Shown: one piece after another, positions 26,034 through 34,925 of the stretch
How positions within the stretch are numbered: position 1 is the stretch's first letter
Layout of the letters: each line of letters starts with the position of its first letter
Assembly: GCF_017874395.1 (NCBI RefSeq)
Contig: NZ_JAGGLJ010000006.1
Span: 54,079-118,078, forward strand
Reading direction: 5' to 3'
Source: Peptoniphilus stercorisuis
GTDB taxonomy: Bacteria; Bacillota; Clostridia; Tissierellales; Peptoniphilaceae
Length of the DNA stretch: 64,000 nucleotides
The notes under the pieces: generated by a model
What the model was told of the DNA's origin: nothing
Seen by the model: only the letters and a program-made list of their open reading frames with translations
Database searches by the model: none
Position numbers and translations under genes: made by a program

Positions 26034-27275
26034 ATGAATATTGGAATAATTGGAGCTGATGACTCCGTTGACAAAATAATTGAACTTGTAGAAAAAGAAT
26101 ATGAAGATATTAATTTCATCTCTTTTAGACACAATGAAATTGAAAATATTGATGAAATTTTTAGTGAAATTCCACAAGACATTGACGGAATTTTTGCAAC
26201 AGGTATTGGAGTTTATAATAAACTACAAAGTTTTAATTTTAACTGCCCTATCTCCTATGCTAAGCATGGATCTATTGGTCTTTTAAAAACTTTTTTTGAT
26301 GTATATAATGAAAATCTTGATTTAAAAAATAAAAATATATCCTTTGATATTATTGATGAACAATCAGTTTCTGATATTATAAAAGAATTTGATATTCCCA
26401 TTAATAATTATTATGTACCTTGTCCTGATAATTATAAAAGTGAGTCTTTCTATCTTGAAAATCACCTTAAACTTTATCGTGACAAAAAAGTAGATTATAT
26501 TTTTACTTCTTTTGGTTATATTTATAGTTTACTTAAAAATTTAAATATTCCTGTTTATAGGATTTATCCATCAAATATTGATATAAAGTCAAATATTGAT
26601 TCTCTAATTAGAAATATTAATCTTGTGAAATTAAATAAAAAATCACTTTTAGTATATAAGTTTAATATCTCTTCTAAAGAAAATAAATCTTATATTAAAT
26701 CTATACTTACTGAATATGCAAACTTAATTGAGGGCCTTATTACTGAATATAGTGATAATAGTTTAATAATAATTAGTAATAAAAACTTTTATAATGAAAT
26801 AGACTGTTTATATTTAATATATGCCTTTTTAAATAAGAAAAATATTTCAAATATACTTGTAGGCCTTGGCACTGGTACAACACTTACTAAAGCAATAGAT
26901 AATGCAGAAATTGCAATTGAAAATACAAGCTCTAGTGATTGGCTATACTTCTACGATGGAAATGTCTTAAAAAAATATGATCAATATAATACAAATTATA
27001 AAACTAAATATCTATCTGATGAAAAAATACAAAATATTTCAGAAAAAACTGGTATTAAAACTAAACATATACAAATAATTGACCTTTCAATTGTAAATTT
27101 AAATAGAAATATTTTTACTAGTTCAGAATTATCTGACCTTCTAGGTCTTACTGTTAGATCAGCAAATAGAATAATGAATACTCTAGTTAAAAATAACTTC
27201 GCAGAATTTATTGATAATTCTTCTTTTAATGAAAGTATTGGTAGGCCAAAAAGACAAATTAAAATTAATTTCTAA
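26034..27275 (+). CDS. Predicted transcriptional regulator, divergent from the M20 operon (413 aa)
   Basis: Not a family I can name. The first about 200 residues look like an alpha/beta sensor (IGIIGADDSVDKIIELV; FATGIGVYNKLQ). A middle GGDEF-like/cyclase-like fold follows (NILVGLGTGTTLTKAIDNAEIAI). The last 60 residues are a winged helix-turn-helix (FTSSELSDLLGLTVRSANRI, then a GRPKRQIKI wing). The start is the ATG at 26034 after GGAGG; a TTG 12 bases upstream lies on the ribosome site. Divergent placement with overlapping promoter regions points to control of the peptidase operon. No catalytic GGDEF residues remain, so a ligand-sensing role is more likely than signal synthesis. Confidence 0.65.
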   Translation: MNIGIIGADDSVDKIIELVEKEYEDINFISFRHNEIENIDEIFSEIPQDIDGIFATGIGVYNKLQSFNFNCPISYAKHGSIGLLKTFFDVYNENLDLKNKNISFDIIDEQSVSDIIKEFDIPINNYYVPCPDNYKSESFYLENHLKLYRDKKVDYIFTSFGYIYSLLKNLNIPVYRIYPSNIDIKSNIDSLIRNINLVKLNKKSLLVYKFNISSKENKSYIKSILTEYANLIEGLITEYSDNSLIIISNKNFYNEIDCLYLIYAFLNKKNISNILVGLGTGTTLTKAIDNAEIAIENTSSSDWLYFYDGNVLKKYDQYNTNYKTKYLSDEKIQNISEKTGIKTKHIQIIDLSIVNLNRNIFTSSELSDLLGLTVRSANRIMNTLVKNNFAEFIDNSSFNESIGRPKRQIKINF

Positions 27276-27278
27276 ATA

Positions 27279-27312
27279 AAAAATAACCATAGATATCTAT
27301 GGTTATTTTTGT
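27279..27312. terminator. Shared bidirectional terminator
   Basis: Near-perfect palindrome AAAATAACCATAGATA / TATCTATGGTTATTTT with T runs on both strands, between the convergent regulator and hydrolase genes. Confidence 0.9.
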
Positions 27313-27319
27313 TTAAATA

Positions 27320-28141
27320 TTAAAAATGTAATTTTATATTATTTATTTCATCATAAATACTAAGATTTTCATCTATGGATTTTACTATGTCATAGGTTCT
27401 TCTTCTAATAAAATCTTCATATCTATATAAATCGACTTTATAAGATGCAAAGCATATTACAAAGGGTTCTTTAGAATATACTATTCCAACATCATGAGTT
27501 TTATCCTCTTCTTCTCCTGTTTTATGAGATACTGGATAATCCATTGGGAGCTTTCCACATATTTTGTGATTTATCTGTTGTTGTCTTAATATATTATCTA
27601 TTTCAAAACTTGCTTTTTCACTTATTAATTCTCTTTTAAATATTTTTTCTAATAGGTATCCTATTTCCTTTGGTGTAAAGTAATTATTAATACCAATAGA
27701 TTCTCTATAATCATCAAAATATGCTCTATTAAATTGCGTATCATATAAATCTAATTTAATTAATGTATCTATTACTTTTTCATTTCCTAAATAATTAAAT
27801 ACTGCATTAGTTGCTGTGGTATCACTAATTACGATCATAAGTTTACAAAGAGTTCCTAAATCCATTATTATATCTTTTGGCATATGCTTTATTACTCCAC
27901 AGGCATCTTTTTTTTCTTTGTCTTTGATTAATATTTTATCCTCTAAACTTATTTCACCCTTTTCAACTAAATAGTATACTACTGCAAGAAGTGGTAATTT
28001 TACTATACTTGCTGCTAAAAATTTATTATTTTCATTGTACTTAAACTCTTCTTGTGTTATTAAATTTTTATAATAAAATCCAACATCTCCATCAAATGAA
28101 TCTAATTCCTTTTTTATTTCTTCAAATAAATTTTTATTCAA
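27320..28141 (-). CDS. Class A beta-lactamase-fold serine hydrolase (273 aa)
   Basis: The three active-site boxes of the penicillin-binding fold are present: SIVK (AASIVKLPLL), an SDT in place of SDN (ISDTTATNAV) and KTG (SHKTGEEEDK). The length fits class A enzymes. The N terminus (MNKNLFEEIKKELDSFDGD) is not a signal peptide, so unlike true beta-lactamases it is probably cytoplasmic or exported by another route. An Omega-loop Glu is not obvious. A peptidase or esterase role is as likely as drug resistance. It converges with the upstream regulator. Confidence 0.8.
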   Translation of the reverse strand: MNKNLFEEIKKELDSFDGDVGFYYKNLITQEEFKYNENNKFLAASIVKLPLLAVVYYLVEKGEISLEDKILIKDKEKKDACGVIKHMPKDIIMDLGTLCKLMIVISDTTATNAVFNYLGNEKVIDTLIKLDLYDTQFNRAYFDDYRESIGINNYFTPKEIGYLLEKIFKRELISEKASFEIDNILRQQQINHKICGKLPMDYPVSHKTGEEEDKTHDVGIVYSKEPFVICFASYKVDLYRYEDFIRRRTYDIVKSIDENLSIYDEINNIKLHF

Positions 28142-28234
28142 TTGTATACCCTCTTTCTATAAAATTTATTACATAACTAAAAGCAGTAATAATTTTCAAC
28201 TATCATATATATTGATATATAATCTTTTTTATAC

Positions 28235-29599
28235 TTATTTCTTTAATTTTCTATCAAATATTATATATATAATTCCACCTATTAGTGGCACTAATAATCC
28301 AATTATTGCTGTAATAGGATCATCTATAAATGTATTTATCATAAGCCCTGCAAATATTAAAGCTGTTAATATAACTGTTATAGGATAACCCCATACCTTA
28401 TAAGGTTTTTTTAATTTAGGATATTTTTTTCTATATATGAATACAGCTAATATATTTAATAAATTAAATAACATTCCCGAAAAAACAACCAAAGCTGTAA
28501 GCTCATCTAAACTTCTTATTAACACTAACATTATTGCTATTATCGCTTGCCATATTAATGCTACTGTTGGAACATTGTATTTTGAATGTAACATTCCAAA
28601 ACTTTTAAAGAAGTGACCTTCTCTTGCCATTGCATAATAATATCTTGGTGATGCAATTATTATTCCATTCATAGATCCAAACATAGCAATTAGCATTGTT
28701 ATTAAAACTAAAATTGCACCGAATTTCCCAAACACTTCTAGAGCCACTTCTGTTCCAAGGTATAAATCCCCTGATTCTATCATTAAATTGATTTTTTCAA
28801 AGGATAAAACCTTATATATTGCAAAATTAAATAATACATATATTAATGTAACTCCTCCAATACCAAAAATTAATGCTCTAGGTAAATTCTTTTCTGGATC
28901 TTTCATTTCTTCTATTACGGGATTTAAATTTGTCCATCCGTCATAAGCCCACAAACTCGCTATAGTTGCAAAAGCTATCATACTAAAATATTCTGCATAA
29001 TTTACATTTCCATCTTTTGGTATAATACTTAAATCTGGGCTTTGATTTCCTCTTATTAATGCTGCAAATATTATTGCTATAATTGGAATTAATTTTGCAA
29101 TCATTGAAATATTCTGAAGTTGAGCACCTTTTTTTATTCCAAAACAATTATATATTGTAAGAGCTATTATTATTAATACTGCAATTAATTTAATAACTGT
29201 ATCAGATAAGTTTAAAAAACTTTTAAATGCCGTTGGTATTGCTATTGCTAAGGCTGAAATAGATCCTGAACCCGATAAAACCAAACTTGTAAAACCAAAC
29301 ATATATCCAACTATTGGATGATATGCTTTATCTAAATATATAACCATACCACCAGCTTCTGGAGATGATGTTCCAAGCTCAGCAAAACATAATCCTCCTA
29401 AAAGTGATATTATTCCTCCAAGTAACCAACATAATAAAGAAGCGCCCATTGACATATTTGTCCTAGTTAAAACTATTGAACCTAAGTAAAATATTCCTGA
29501 ACCTATCATGATTCCACCAATTATACTCATTCCACCAAACAATCCTATTTCTCTCTTAAATTCTCCACCCTCAAAATCAATAATTTTTTTATCTTCCAT
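28235..29599 (-). CDS. APC-family amino acid permease (454 aa)
   Basis: Twelve membrane helices. The family opening GLFGGMSIIGGIMIGSGIFYLG and the ELGTSSPEAGG segment of the substrate site are clear. The closest match by feel is the L-type or serine/threonine-like exchangers of the APC superfamily. It imports or exchanges amino acids at the cytoplasmic membrane. It is a single gene; the 93 bases to the next gene are AT-rich with no clear terminator. Confidence 0.88.
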   Translation of the reverse strand: MEDKKIIDFEGGEFKREIGLFGGMSIIGGIMIGSGIFYLGSIVLTRTNMSMGASLLCWLLGGIISLLGGLCFAELGTSSPEAGGMVIYLDKAYHPIVGYMFGFTSLVLSGSGSISALAIAIPTAFKSFLNLSDTVIKLIAVLIIIALTIYNCFGIKKGAQLQNISMIAKLIPIIAIIFAALIRGNQSPDLSIIPKDGNVNYAEYFSMIAFATIASLWAYDGWTNLNPVIEEMKDPEKNLPRALIFGIGGVTLIYVLFNFAIYKVLSFEKINLMIESGDLYLGTEVALEVFGKFGAILVLITMLIAMFGSMNGIIIASPRYYYAMAREGHFFKSFGMLHSKYNVPTVALIWQAIIAIMLVLIRSLDELTALVVFSGMLFNLLNILAVFIYRKKYPKLKKPYKVWGYPITVILTALIFAGLMINTFIDDPITAIIGLLVPLIGGIIYIIFDRKLKK

Positions 29600-30176
29600 T
29601 ATTTCACCTTCCTCAAATTTATAATTTAATTAAAATAACTTTTTTATTTCTAGTCAATAGTTTTATAGTGTTTCGAAACTTTGCATTATATGTAAATCAG
29701 TAATTTTATTTTTTCTTGGTATTAATTTAATTCCTTAGTTATAAAAACGTTTTCTTTGTTTGAATTGTTATTATTTAACTTATATAACTATTTCTTGACT
29801 TAATACCCTATTTTACTTATATTAAATTATTTAGAAATTTCATTATTTGGTAATATATTTAGAGTGCAACTCTGAAGATACTATCTTTATTAAAAAAAAC
29901 ACTTAAAACAACTAAAAAATAAATTAAAATAGTAAAAGAACATAAATCTTGTGCTTAATTAACTATTTATATGAAAAATATAATATTCTTTGAAAATAAT
30001 CCCGTAAAAACTGTTTTGAAGATAAAAAATACGTTCAGCAATATAACACTGAACGTATACCAAAATTCTTAAGAAATTTATATCCCTAAAAATACAAAAC
30101 TAAATATGTTTAATATTTTTTATTAATAGTGTACTTTACAGGGCATAGTATCTAAATATCTATTATTATTTTTGTT
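29600..30176. other. 577-base AT-rich intergenic region
   Basis: No open frame with a ribosome site is visible on either strand. It holds the permease leader at its left, one orphan plus-strand promoter-like sequence (TTGACT, 17 bases, TATATT at 29795-29823) and the potassium-operon terminator at its right. A small RNA from the orphan promoter is possible but no convincing terminator follows. Codons and base content look like non-coding DNA. Confidence 0.5.
30022..30060 (-). terminator. Terminator of the ktr/trk operon
   Basis: 10-bp stem ATACGTTCAG / CTGAACGTAT (30029-30058) with T6 on the minus strand, about 120 bases past the end of the trkA-type gene. Confidence 0.8.
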
Positions 30177-30821
30177 TTATTTTCCAATTTTTCTTATTAC
30201 TTCATCTTTACCAAGAACTATTAAAACATCTTCGTCTTTTAATATTTCATCTGCTCCTGGTATTATATCAATACTTCCATTTCTCTCTATTCCAAGTATT
30301 GATGCTTTATATTCATATCTAAAATTTAATTCTTTGATTGTTTTTCCAATCCACTCTTCTAAAACTTTTATCTCAATAATTGAGTATTCTGAAGATAATT
30401 GTATGAAATCCAAAATATTACTAGAGTCTAAACTATGTGCAAGTCTATATCCCATGTCTCTTTCTGGATATATTATTTTATCTGCTCCAACTTTTTTAAG
30501 AATTTCTCCTTTTCTAAAGCTCATAGCTTTTGCTACAATATGGCTAATTCCAGCTTCTTTTGATAAAATTATGGCCATAATTGCAGCTTCTAGATTTGAT
30601 CCTATTGCAACTACTGCAATATCAAAGTTTGAAAGTCCTAAATCTTTTACTGAATTTTCATCTAATATATCACATTGAACTGCTGTTGTTACTTTATCTG
30701 ATATATTTTGTACATTATCAAAATCATAATCAACTGCTAGCACCTCATGTCCTAATTCTGTCAATGTAGTAGCTACTGTTGATCCAAAACGTCCGCATCC
30801 AAATACAACTATAGATCTCAT
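30177..30821 (-). CDS. ktrA: Ktr/Trk potassium uptake regulatory subunit (214 aa)
   Basis: An N-terminal Rossmann RCK domain (IVVFGCGRFGSTVATTL; acidic VDYD at the strand-2 end) and a C-terminal RCK/TrkA_C domain (KTIKELNFRYEYKASILGIERNG). This is the peripheral ring protein that gates the membrane subunit in response to NAD(H) or ATP/ADP. The start is set at 30821, where AAGGGGG precedes the ATG. The TTG-initiated extension to 30842 would overlap the membrane subunit gene and contain the ribosome site. It is co-transcribed with the membrane subunit 13 bases upstream. Confidence 0.9.
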   Translation of the reverse strand: MRSIVVFGCGRFGSTVATTLTELGHEVLAVDYDFDNVQNISDKVTTAVQCDILDENSVKDLGLSNFDIAVVAIGSNLEAAIMAIILSKEAGISHIVAKAMSFRKGEILKKVGADKIIYPERDMGYRLAHSLDSSNILDFIQLSSEYSIIEIKVLEEWIGKTIKELNFRYEYKASILGIERNGSIDIIPGADEILKDEDVLIVLGKDEVIRKIGK

Positions 30822-30834
30822 ATTATTAACCCCC

Positions 30835-32178
30835 TTACCCAACGATGATATGTCCTTCTGAGTATTTTAAATTTGATACTTTTCTTTTTTTCATAATTCC
30901 TATAGCAAGTGTTGTAGGTCCAACTCTTCCTAAAAACATTGTAACTGATAAAATTATCTTTGACAAAGTTGAAAAATCTGATGTTATTCCTCTTGTTATT
31001 CCAACTGTTGCAAAGGCTGAGACTGTTTCAAATAATATATCTATAAATTGAAACTTATCTCCTTCTATAATTTGAAGACCAAGTGCTACTGCTAGTACTA
31101 ATAATATACATATAAAAATTATCGCTAAACATTTTAATATAGTAGCTACTGGTATAGTTTTTTTCATAACTACTGCTTCTTTTTCTCCTCGAAGTGTAGA
31201 TATTGTTGAAAATAGCAGTACACCAAAGGTTGTTGTTTTTATTCCTCCTGCTGTTGATGCAGGTGATCCTCCTATAAACATAAGTATTATTAGAAGAAAT
31301 ATTGTGGCATCATTTAATGAGGCTGTACTTACTGAGTTAAATCCAGCAGTTCTTACTATTGCTGATTGAAATGATGATGCTAGTAATTTATCTTTAAAAG
31401 ACATTGGTCCTATTGTATTAGGGTTATTATATTCAATTGCTAAAAATAAAATCGTTCCCAAAAGTAGTAATATTGCTGTAATTATCAAGACCATTTTTGT
31501 ATGAAGGTTAAATTTCCTCCATTTTTTATTATTATATATGTCTAGATATACTGTAAATCCAAGTCCACCTATTATTACTAAAGACATTATCACTATATTT
31601 AAAAGTGTATCATAGTAATAAGGTTCAAGGCTTGATCCTAATAGGTCGAATCCAGCATTACAAAATGCAGACACTGAATGGAATAAGGAAAATGCAATTC
31701 CTGTTTTTAATCCAAACATTGGAATAAATCTAAAACTAAGTAATATTGCTCCTACTAATTCAATACCAAAACTTACTGTTATTACATATTTAACAAGTTT
31801 TACAAGTCCTTTTAATGAATCTGAGTTAAGTTGTTCTTTTATTAATAATCTTTGTTTTAAGCCTATTTTTCTTTTTAAAATAAGTGCTAACATTGAAAAT
31901 ACAACCATTGTTCCAAGTCCACCTATTTGTATTAAAGTTATTATTACTATTTTTCCAAAAATTGTCCAATGTGCTGCGGTATTTACTACTATAAGACCTG
32001 TAACACACGTTGCTGATGATGCTGTAAAAAGTGCATTTATAAATCCAACTGATTCTACATTTTTACTTGCTATTGGTAGGTTGAGAAGCATTGCTCCTAC
32101 TAATATAATAAAAGCAAATGAAATTCCTAATACTAGTGGTGGATTTTCAATTAACTTTTCAAGTTTTGTTTTTTTCAT
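30835..32178 (-). CDS. ktrB: Ktr/Trk potassium transporter membrane subunit (447 aa)
   Basis: Membrane protein with the four M1-P-M2 repeats of the TrkH/KtrB superfamily; filter loops are seen at SSATCVTGLIV, HSVSAFCNAGFDLLG, RTAGFNSVSTASL and ETVSAFATVGITRGI. It forms the K+ (or Na+-coupled K+) channel core. The start is ATG 32178, 8 bases after AAGGAGG; an upstream TTG in frame overlaps that site. Together with the next gene it makes one potassium uptake system. Confidence 0.9.
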   Translation of the reverse strand: MKKTKLEKLIENPPLVLGISFAFIILVGAMLLNLPIASKNVESVGFINALFTASSATCVTGLIVVNTAAHWTIFGKIVIITLIQIGGLGTMVVFSMLALILKRKIGLKQRLLIKEQLNSDSLKGLVKLVKYVITVSFGIELVGAILLSFRFIPMFGLKTGIAFSLFHSVSAFCNAGFDLLGSSLEPYYYDTLLNIVIMSLVIIGGLGFTVYLDIYNNKKWRKFNLHTKMVLIITAILLLLGTILFLAIEYNNPNTIGPMSFKDKLLASSFQSAIVRTAGFNSVSTASLNDATIFLLIILMFIGGSPASTAGGIKTTTFGVLLFSTISTLRGEKEAVVMKKTIPVATILKCLAIIFICILLVLAVALGLQIIEGDKFQFIDILFETVSAFATVGITRGITSDFSTLSKIILSVTMFLGRVGPTTLAIGIMKKRKVSNLKYSEGHIIVG

Positions 32179-32212
32179 AAAAACATTACTCCTCCTTAAC
32201 AAAAAAAATTTG

Positions 32213-32240
32213 ACAAAAAAAGTCCCCTATCGGGAACTTA
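32213..32240 (-). terminator. Terminator of the infC-rpmI-rplT operon
   Basis: Stem AAGTTCCC / GGGGACTT (one wobble) with a T7 run on the minus strand, right after the rplT stop codon and before the potassium operon. Confidence 0.8.
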
Positions 32241-32241
32241 A

Positions 32242-32592
32242 TTAATTGCCTTTTGCAACTTCAACTAGTTTAGCAAAGCTTTGTGGATCATTTATTGCCA
32301 TTTCAGAAAGCATTTTTCTGTTGATTTCAATGTTAGCTTTTTTAAGACCATTGATGAATTTTGAATAACTCATTCCATTTTGTCTTGTAGCTGCATTTAT
32401 TCTTGCAATCCAAAGTTTTCTGAAATCTCTTTTTCTTTGTTTTCTACCAATAAACGCATAGTTTAATGATTTCATTACAGCTTGGTTAGCTGGTCTATAA
32501 AGTTTTGATTTAGCACCAAAGTAACCTTTAGCTTGTTTTAATACTTTTTTATGTCTTTTTTTAGAATTTACTGCTCTTTTAACTCTTGCCAT
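32242..32592 (-). CDS. rplT: Ribosomal protein L20 (116 aa)
   Basis: A complete L20: very basic N-terminal arm ([21 protein letters not shown]) then the [24 protein letters not shown] helical core. It binds 23S rRNA early in 50S assembly and, in Firmicutes, also represses its own operon by binding the infC leader. Last gene of infC-rpmI-rplT. Confidence 0.97.
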   Translation of the reverse strand: MARVKRAVNSKKRHKKVLKQAKGYFGAKSKLYRPANQAVMKSLNYAFIGRKQRKRDFRKLWIARINAATRQNGMSYSKFINGLKKANIEINRKMLSEMAINDPQSFAKLVEVAKGN

Positions 32593-32611
32593 TTTTCATT
32601 CCCCTCCTACA

Positions 32612-32803
32612 TTACGGAATCATATGATCAATTCTTCTTTGATCAGATGGATGTACTAAAGCTGATTTTCTTAATTTTCTAATTCTCTTTGAGCTTTTCT
32701 TTCCTGTTAAATGGCCTTTATAAGCATAAAATCTTTTGATTTTGCCTGTGCCTGTTCTCTTGAATCTTTTTGCAGATCCTCTGTGAGTCTTCATTTTACC
32801 CAT
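32612..32803 (-). CDS. rpmI: Ribosomal protein L35 (63 aa)
   Basis: Starts [18 protein letters not shown], the universal L35 opening, and ends [12 protein letters not shown]. The ATG at 32803 has AGGAGG upstream. A longer frame to 32893 exists but lies inside infC in another phase. Part of the large ribosomal subunit. Confidence 0.97.
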   Translation of the reverse strand: MGKMKTHRGSAKRFKRTGTGKIKRFYAYKGHLTGKKSSKRIRKLRKSALVHPSDQRRIDHMIP

Positions 32804-32816
32804 AGTAATCCTCCTA

Positions 32817-33329
32817 TTATTTATCAGTATCAGGAGATAAAAACATAACCATGCTTCTACCTTCCATTTTAGGTTTTTTGTCCACAACTCCATGCTCAGA
32901 AACTAAATTAACGAAATCTCCAAGAACTTCTTTTCCGATTTCAGTATGACCCATTTCTCTACCTCTAAAACGCACGGAAACTTTTACTCTATCACCATTA
33001 TCTAAAAACTTAATAGCATTATTTGCTTTAGTTTGTAAATCATGTGCTTCTATATTAGGTGTTAAACGAAGTTCCTTAACACTAATAACCTTTTGCTTTT
33101 TCTTAGCTTCCTTTTCCTTCTTCATCATTTCATATCTGTATTTACCATAATCCATTATACGGCATACAGGTGGTTTTGAATTAGGGGCAACACTAACTAA
33201 ATCAAGCTTCTTTTCATATGCCATTTCTAAAGCACGCGCTTTTGGAACAACACCTACTTGATTTCCTTCATCATCTATTAATCTAACTTCTTTCTCTCTG
33301 ATCTCTTCATTAATTTGAAGCTCTTTAAT
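32817..33329 (-). CDS. infC: Translation initiation factor IF-3 with an ATT start (170 aa)
   Basis: IF-3 binds the 30S subunit, prevents 50S joining and checks the start codon. The N-terminal domain ([18 protein letters not shown]) continues in frame upstream of the first ATG (33224). The only start with a ribosome site is ATT at 33329, 7 bases after GGAGGTG, giving the usual length of 170. The rare ATT/ATA start is the known way IF-3 limits its own translation. The C-terminal domain is intact ([32 protein letters not shown]). First gene of the operon, after an attenuator leader. Confidence 0.93.
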   Translation of the reverse strand: MKELQINEEIREKEVRLIDDEGNQVGVVPKARALEMAYEKKLDLVSVAPNSKPPVCRIMDYGKYRYEMMKKEKEAKKKQKVISVKELRLTPNIEAHDLQTKANNAIKFLDNGDRVKVSVRFRGREMGHTEIGKEVLGDFVNLVSEHGVVDKKPKMEGRSMVMFLSPDTDK

Positions 33330-33350
33330 CTCTAAGCACCTCCATAAAAT

Positions 33351-33453
33351 AAAAAAAAGCGGGCAAAAGCCCGCAAGAATTCAACGATTTTGATATTCTT
33401 AAACAACCTTAAAGCCGTAAGCCTAAGGTGAGAAGCGGACTTCTTCTTAATAC
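33351..33453 (-). ncRNA. L20-type ribosomal leader RNA / attenuator of infC
   Basis: The about 120-base leader between the promoter and infC holds AGAAGTCCGCTTCTCACC, a CCTTAGGC / GCTTTAAGG stem, an AAGAAT / ATTCTT pair and a strong terminator GCGGGC-TTTT-GCCCGC with eight T (33351-33374) directly before the infC ribosome site. This matches the Firmicutes L20 leader, where L20 binding favours the terminator. The motif AGAAGUCCGCUUCUCACC is recalled from the family; no covariance search was possible. Confidence 0.8.
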
Positions 33454-33459
33454 TTGTCT

Positions 33460-33488
33460 AGTATATATTATATTTAAATATATGTCAA
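33460..33488 (-). promoter_or_regulatory. Consensus sigma-A promoter of infC-rpmI-rplT
   Basis: On the minus strand TTGACA (33483-33488), a 17-base spacer and TATACT (33460-33465). The -35 abuts the uracil permease stop codon. Transcription would begin near 33453, giving the leader above. Confidence 0.85.
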
Positions 33489-34730
33489 CTATTTTAATTT
33501 ATTTTCTATTTTTGTCAAAATTATATTTATGATAACTCCTACTATTGCACTTAATGCAAGACCACTTAGTTTAATAGTATCTGTTATTTGAATTTCTAAA
33601 TTCAGTCCAAAATTAGGTCCAAGACCTATTATTATTATTACTGCTATTATTATAATATTTTTTAGATTAAAGTCAATATGAGAATTTTTTAAAGTTTTTA
33701 CTCCAACAAGTGCAATCATTGAGAATAACATTATTGATATTCCTCCCATTACACTTTGTGGGATTGTTTGTAAAAAACCACCTATTTTTCCAACTGTTGA
33801 AAGTACTATTGCAAATACTGCTGCAAGTCTTAATATTGATGGATCATAATTTTTTGTTATTGCAAGAATTCCTGTATTTTCACCATATGTTGTATTAGCA
33901 GGTCCCCCAACGAATCCTGCAAACATTGTTGCTAGTCCATCTCCAAGAAGTGTTCTATTAAGTCCTGGATCTTTCATAAAGTCTTCTCCTACTACTGCTG
34001 AATTTGTTGTAATATCTCCAATATGTTCCATAAATACTGCAAGTATTATTGGCGCTATTGTAATTATTGCTCCAAGGTCAAATTTTGGTGCTTGAAATTT
34101 TGGCATTGATAATATACTTGCTTCCTGAATTGGAGAAAGATCAACTATTCCTATTTTTAAGGATATTAAATATCCTACAAATACTGATATTATTATTGCT
34201 ATTTGTTTTATAAATCCCTTTCCTTTTCTTGATGTTATTATTGCTACTAAAAGTGTAATCACTGCTACTAAATAGTTTGAACTTGCCATATTTAGTGCTG
34301 TTGGAACCATATTAAGTCCTATTACTATTATCATTGGTCCAACTACTTGTGGTGGGAAATATTTTGTAACTTTACTTACTCCTATTTTATTTATTATAAG
34401 AGAAAGAAGGACATAAAAAAAACCTGCCACAATTATGCCACCTTGAGCATAGGACAAGCTATGATAATTTTCATATACAGTTTGAATTGCTGGAATAAAA
34501 GCAAAAGATGAACCTAAAAATACAGGCACTTTTTTCTTTGTGCAAAGATGAAAAATTAAAGTACCTACTCCTGCACAAAAAAGTGTAGTACTTACGTCAA
34601 ATCCTGTTAATAATGGTACTAATACTGTTGCTCCAAACATTGCAATCATATGTTGTAATGCTAAAAATACCTTTTTTGCAAAATTTACATATGAATCTGT
34701 TGCTGTCTTACTACTTAATAAATTGTCCAA
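33489..34730 (-). CDS. uraA: Uracil permease, NCS2 family (413 aa)
   Basis: Fourteen-helix NCS2 carrier. Visible signatures are QHMIAMFGATVLVPLLTGFD, the substrate-site Glu in AVFMEHIGDITTNSAVVG and the GGPANTTYGENTGILAITKNYD motif typical of uracil/xanthine permeases; the last one fits uracil. It imports uracil with protons. It has its own consensus promoter and no riboswitch or PyrR-like attenuator is visible in the short leader. Confidence 0.88.
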   Translation of the reverse strand: MDNLLSSKTATDSYVNFAKKVFLALQHMIAMFGATVLVPLLTGFDVSTTLFCAGVGTLIFHLCTKKKVPVFLGSSFAFIPAIQTVYENYHSLSYAQGGIIVAGFFYVLLSLIINKIGVSKVTKYFPPQVVGPMIIVIGLNMVPTALNMASSNYLVAVITLLVAIITSRKGKGFIKQIAIIISVFVGYLISLKIGIVDLSPIQEASILSMPKFQAPKFDLGAIITIAPIILAVFMEHIGDITTNSAVVGEDFMKDPGLNRTLLGDGLATMFAGFVGGPANTTYGENTGILAITKNYDPSILRLAAVFAIVLSTVGKIGGFLQTIPQSVMGGISIMLFSMIALVGVKTLKNSHIDFNLKNIIIIAVIIIIGLGPNFGLNLEIQITDTIKLSGLALSAIVGVIINIILTKIENKLK

Positions 34731-34774
34731 AATATCACTCCTTATTTGCTAACTACTTTTGGGTATTTTTTCTA

Positions 34775-34803
34775 ATTATACGCACATGTTATCCTCTTGT
34801 CAA
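34775..34803 (-). promoter_or_regulatory. Consensus promoter of the uracil permease gene
   Basis: TTGACA (34798-34803), exactly 17 bases, TATAAT (34775-34780) on the minus strand, about 45 bases before the start codon. A perfect match to the sigma-A consensus. Confidence 0.9.
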
Positions 34804-34898
34804 GAATTTTTTAGTATATTATATATTTTTTTCATAAAACTATATCATTAAAGGCCTTATATTGTATTTTATATAGCTATATTTAAGTATAATTTGAT

Positions 34899-34925
34899 AT
34901 AAAAAATAAGTAGCAAAGGCTACTT
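34899..34925 (-). terminator. Terminator of the trmR-trhP-udk group
   Basis: Stem AAGTAGC / GCTACTT with a short loop, overlapping the udk stop codon and followed by T6 on the minus strand. Confidence 0.8.

Noticed and set aside
29600..30176. Hidden tRNA or small gene in the AT-rich gap
   Set aside because: No cloverleaf-like pattern or TTCGA-type T-loop, and no frame with a ribosome site on either strand.
30172..30678. Plus-strand 168-aa frame
   Set aside because: Antisense shadow of the ktrA gene.
34731..34774. Riboswitch or PyrR attenuator before the uracil permease
   Set aside because: The leader from the consensus promoter to the start is only about 45 bases and has no stable stem-loop.
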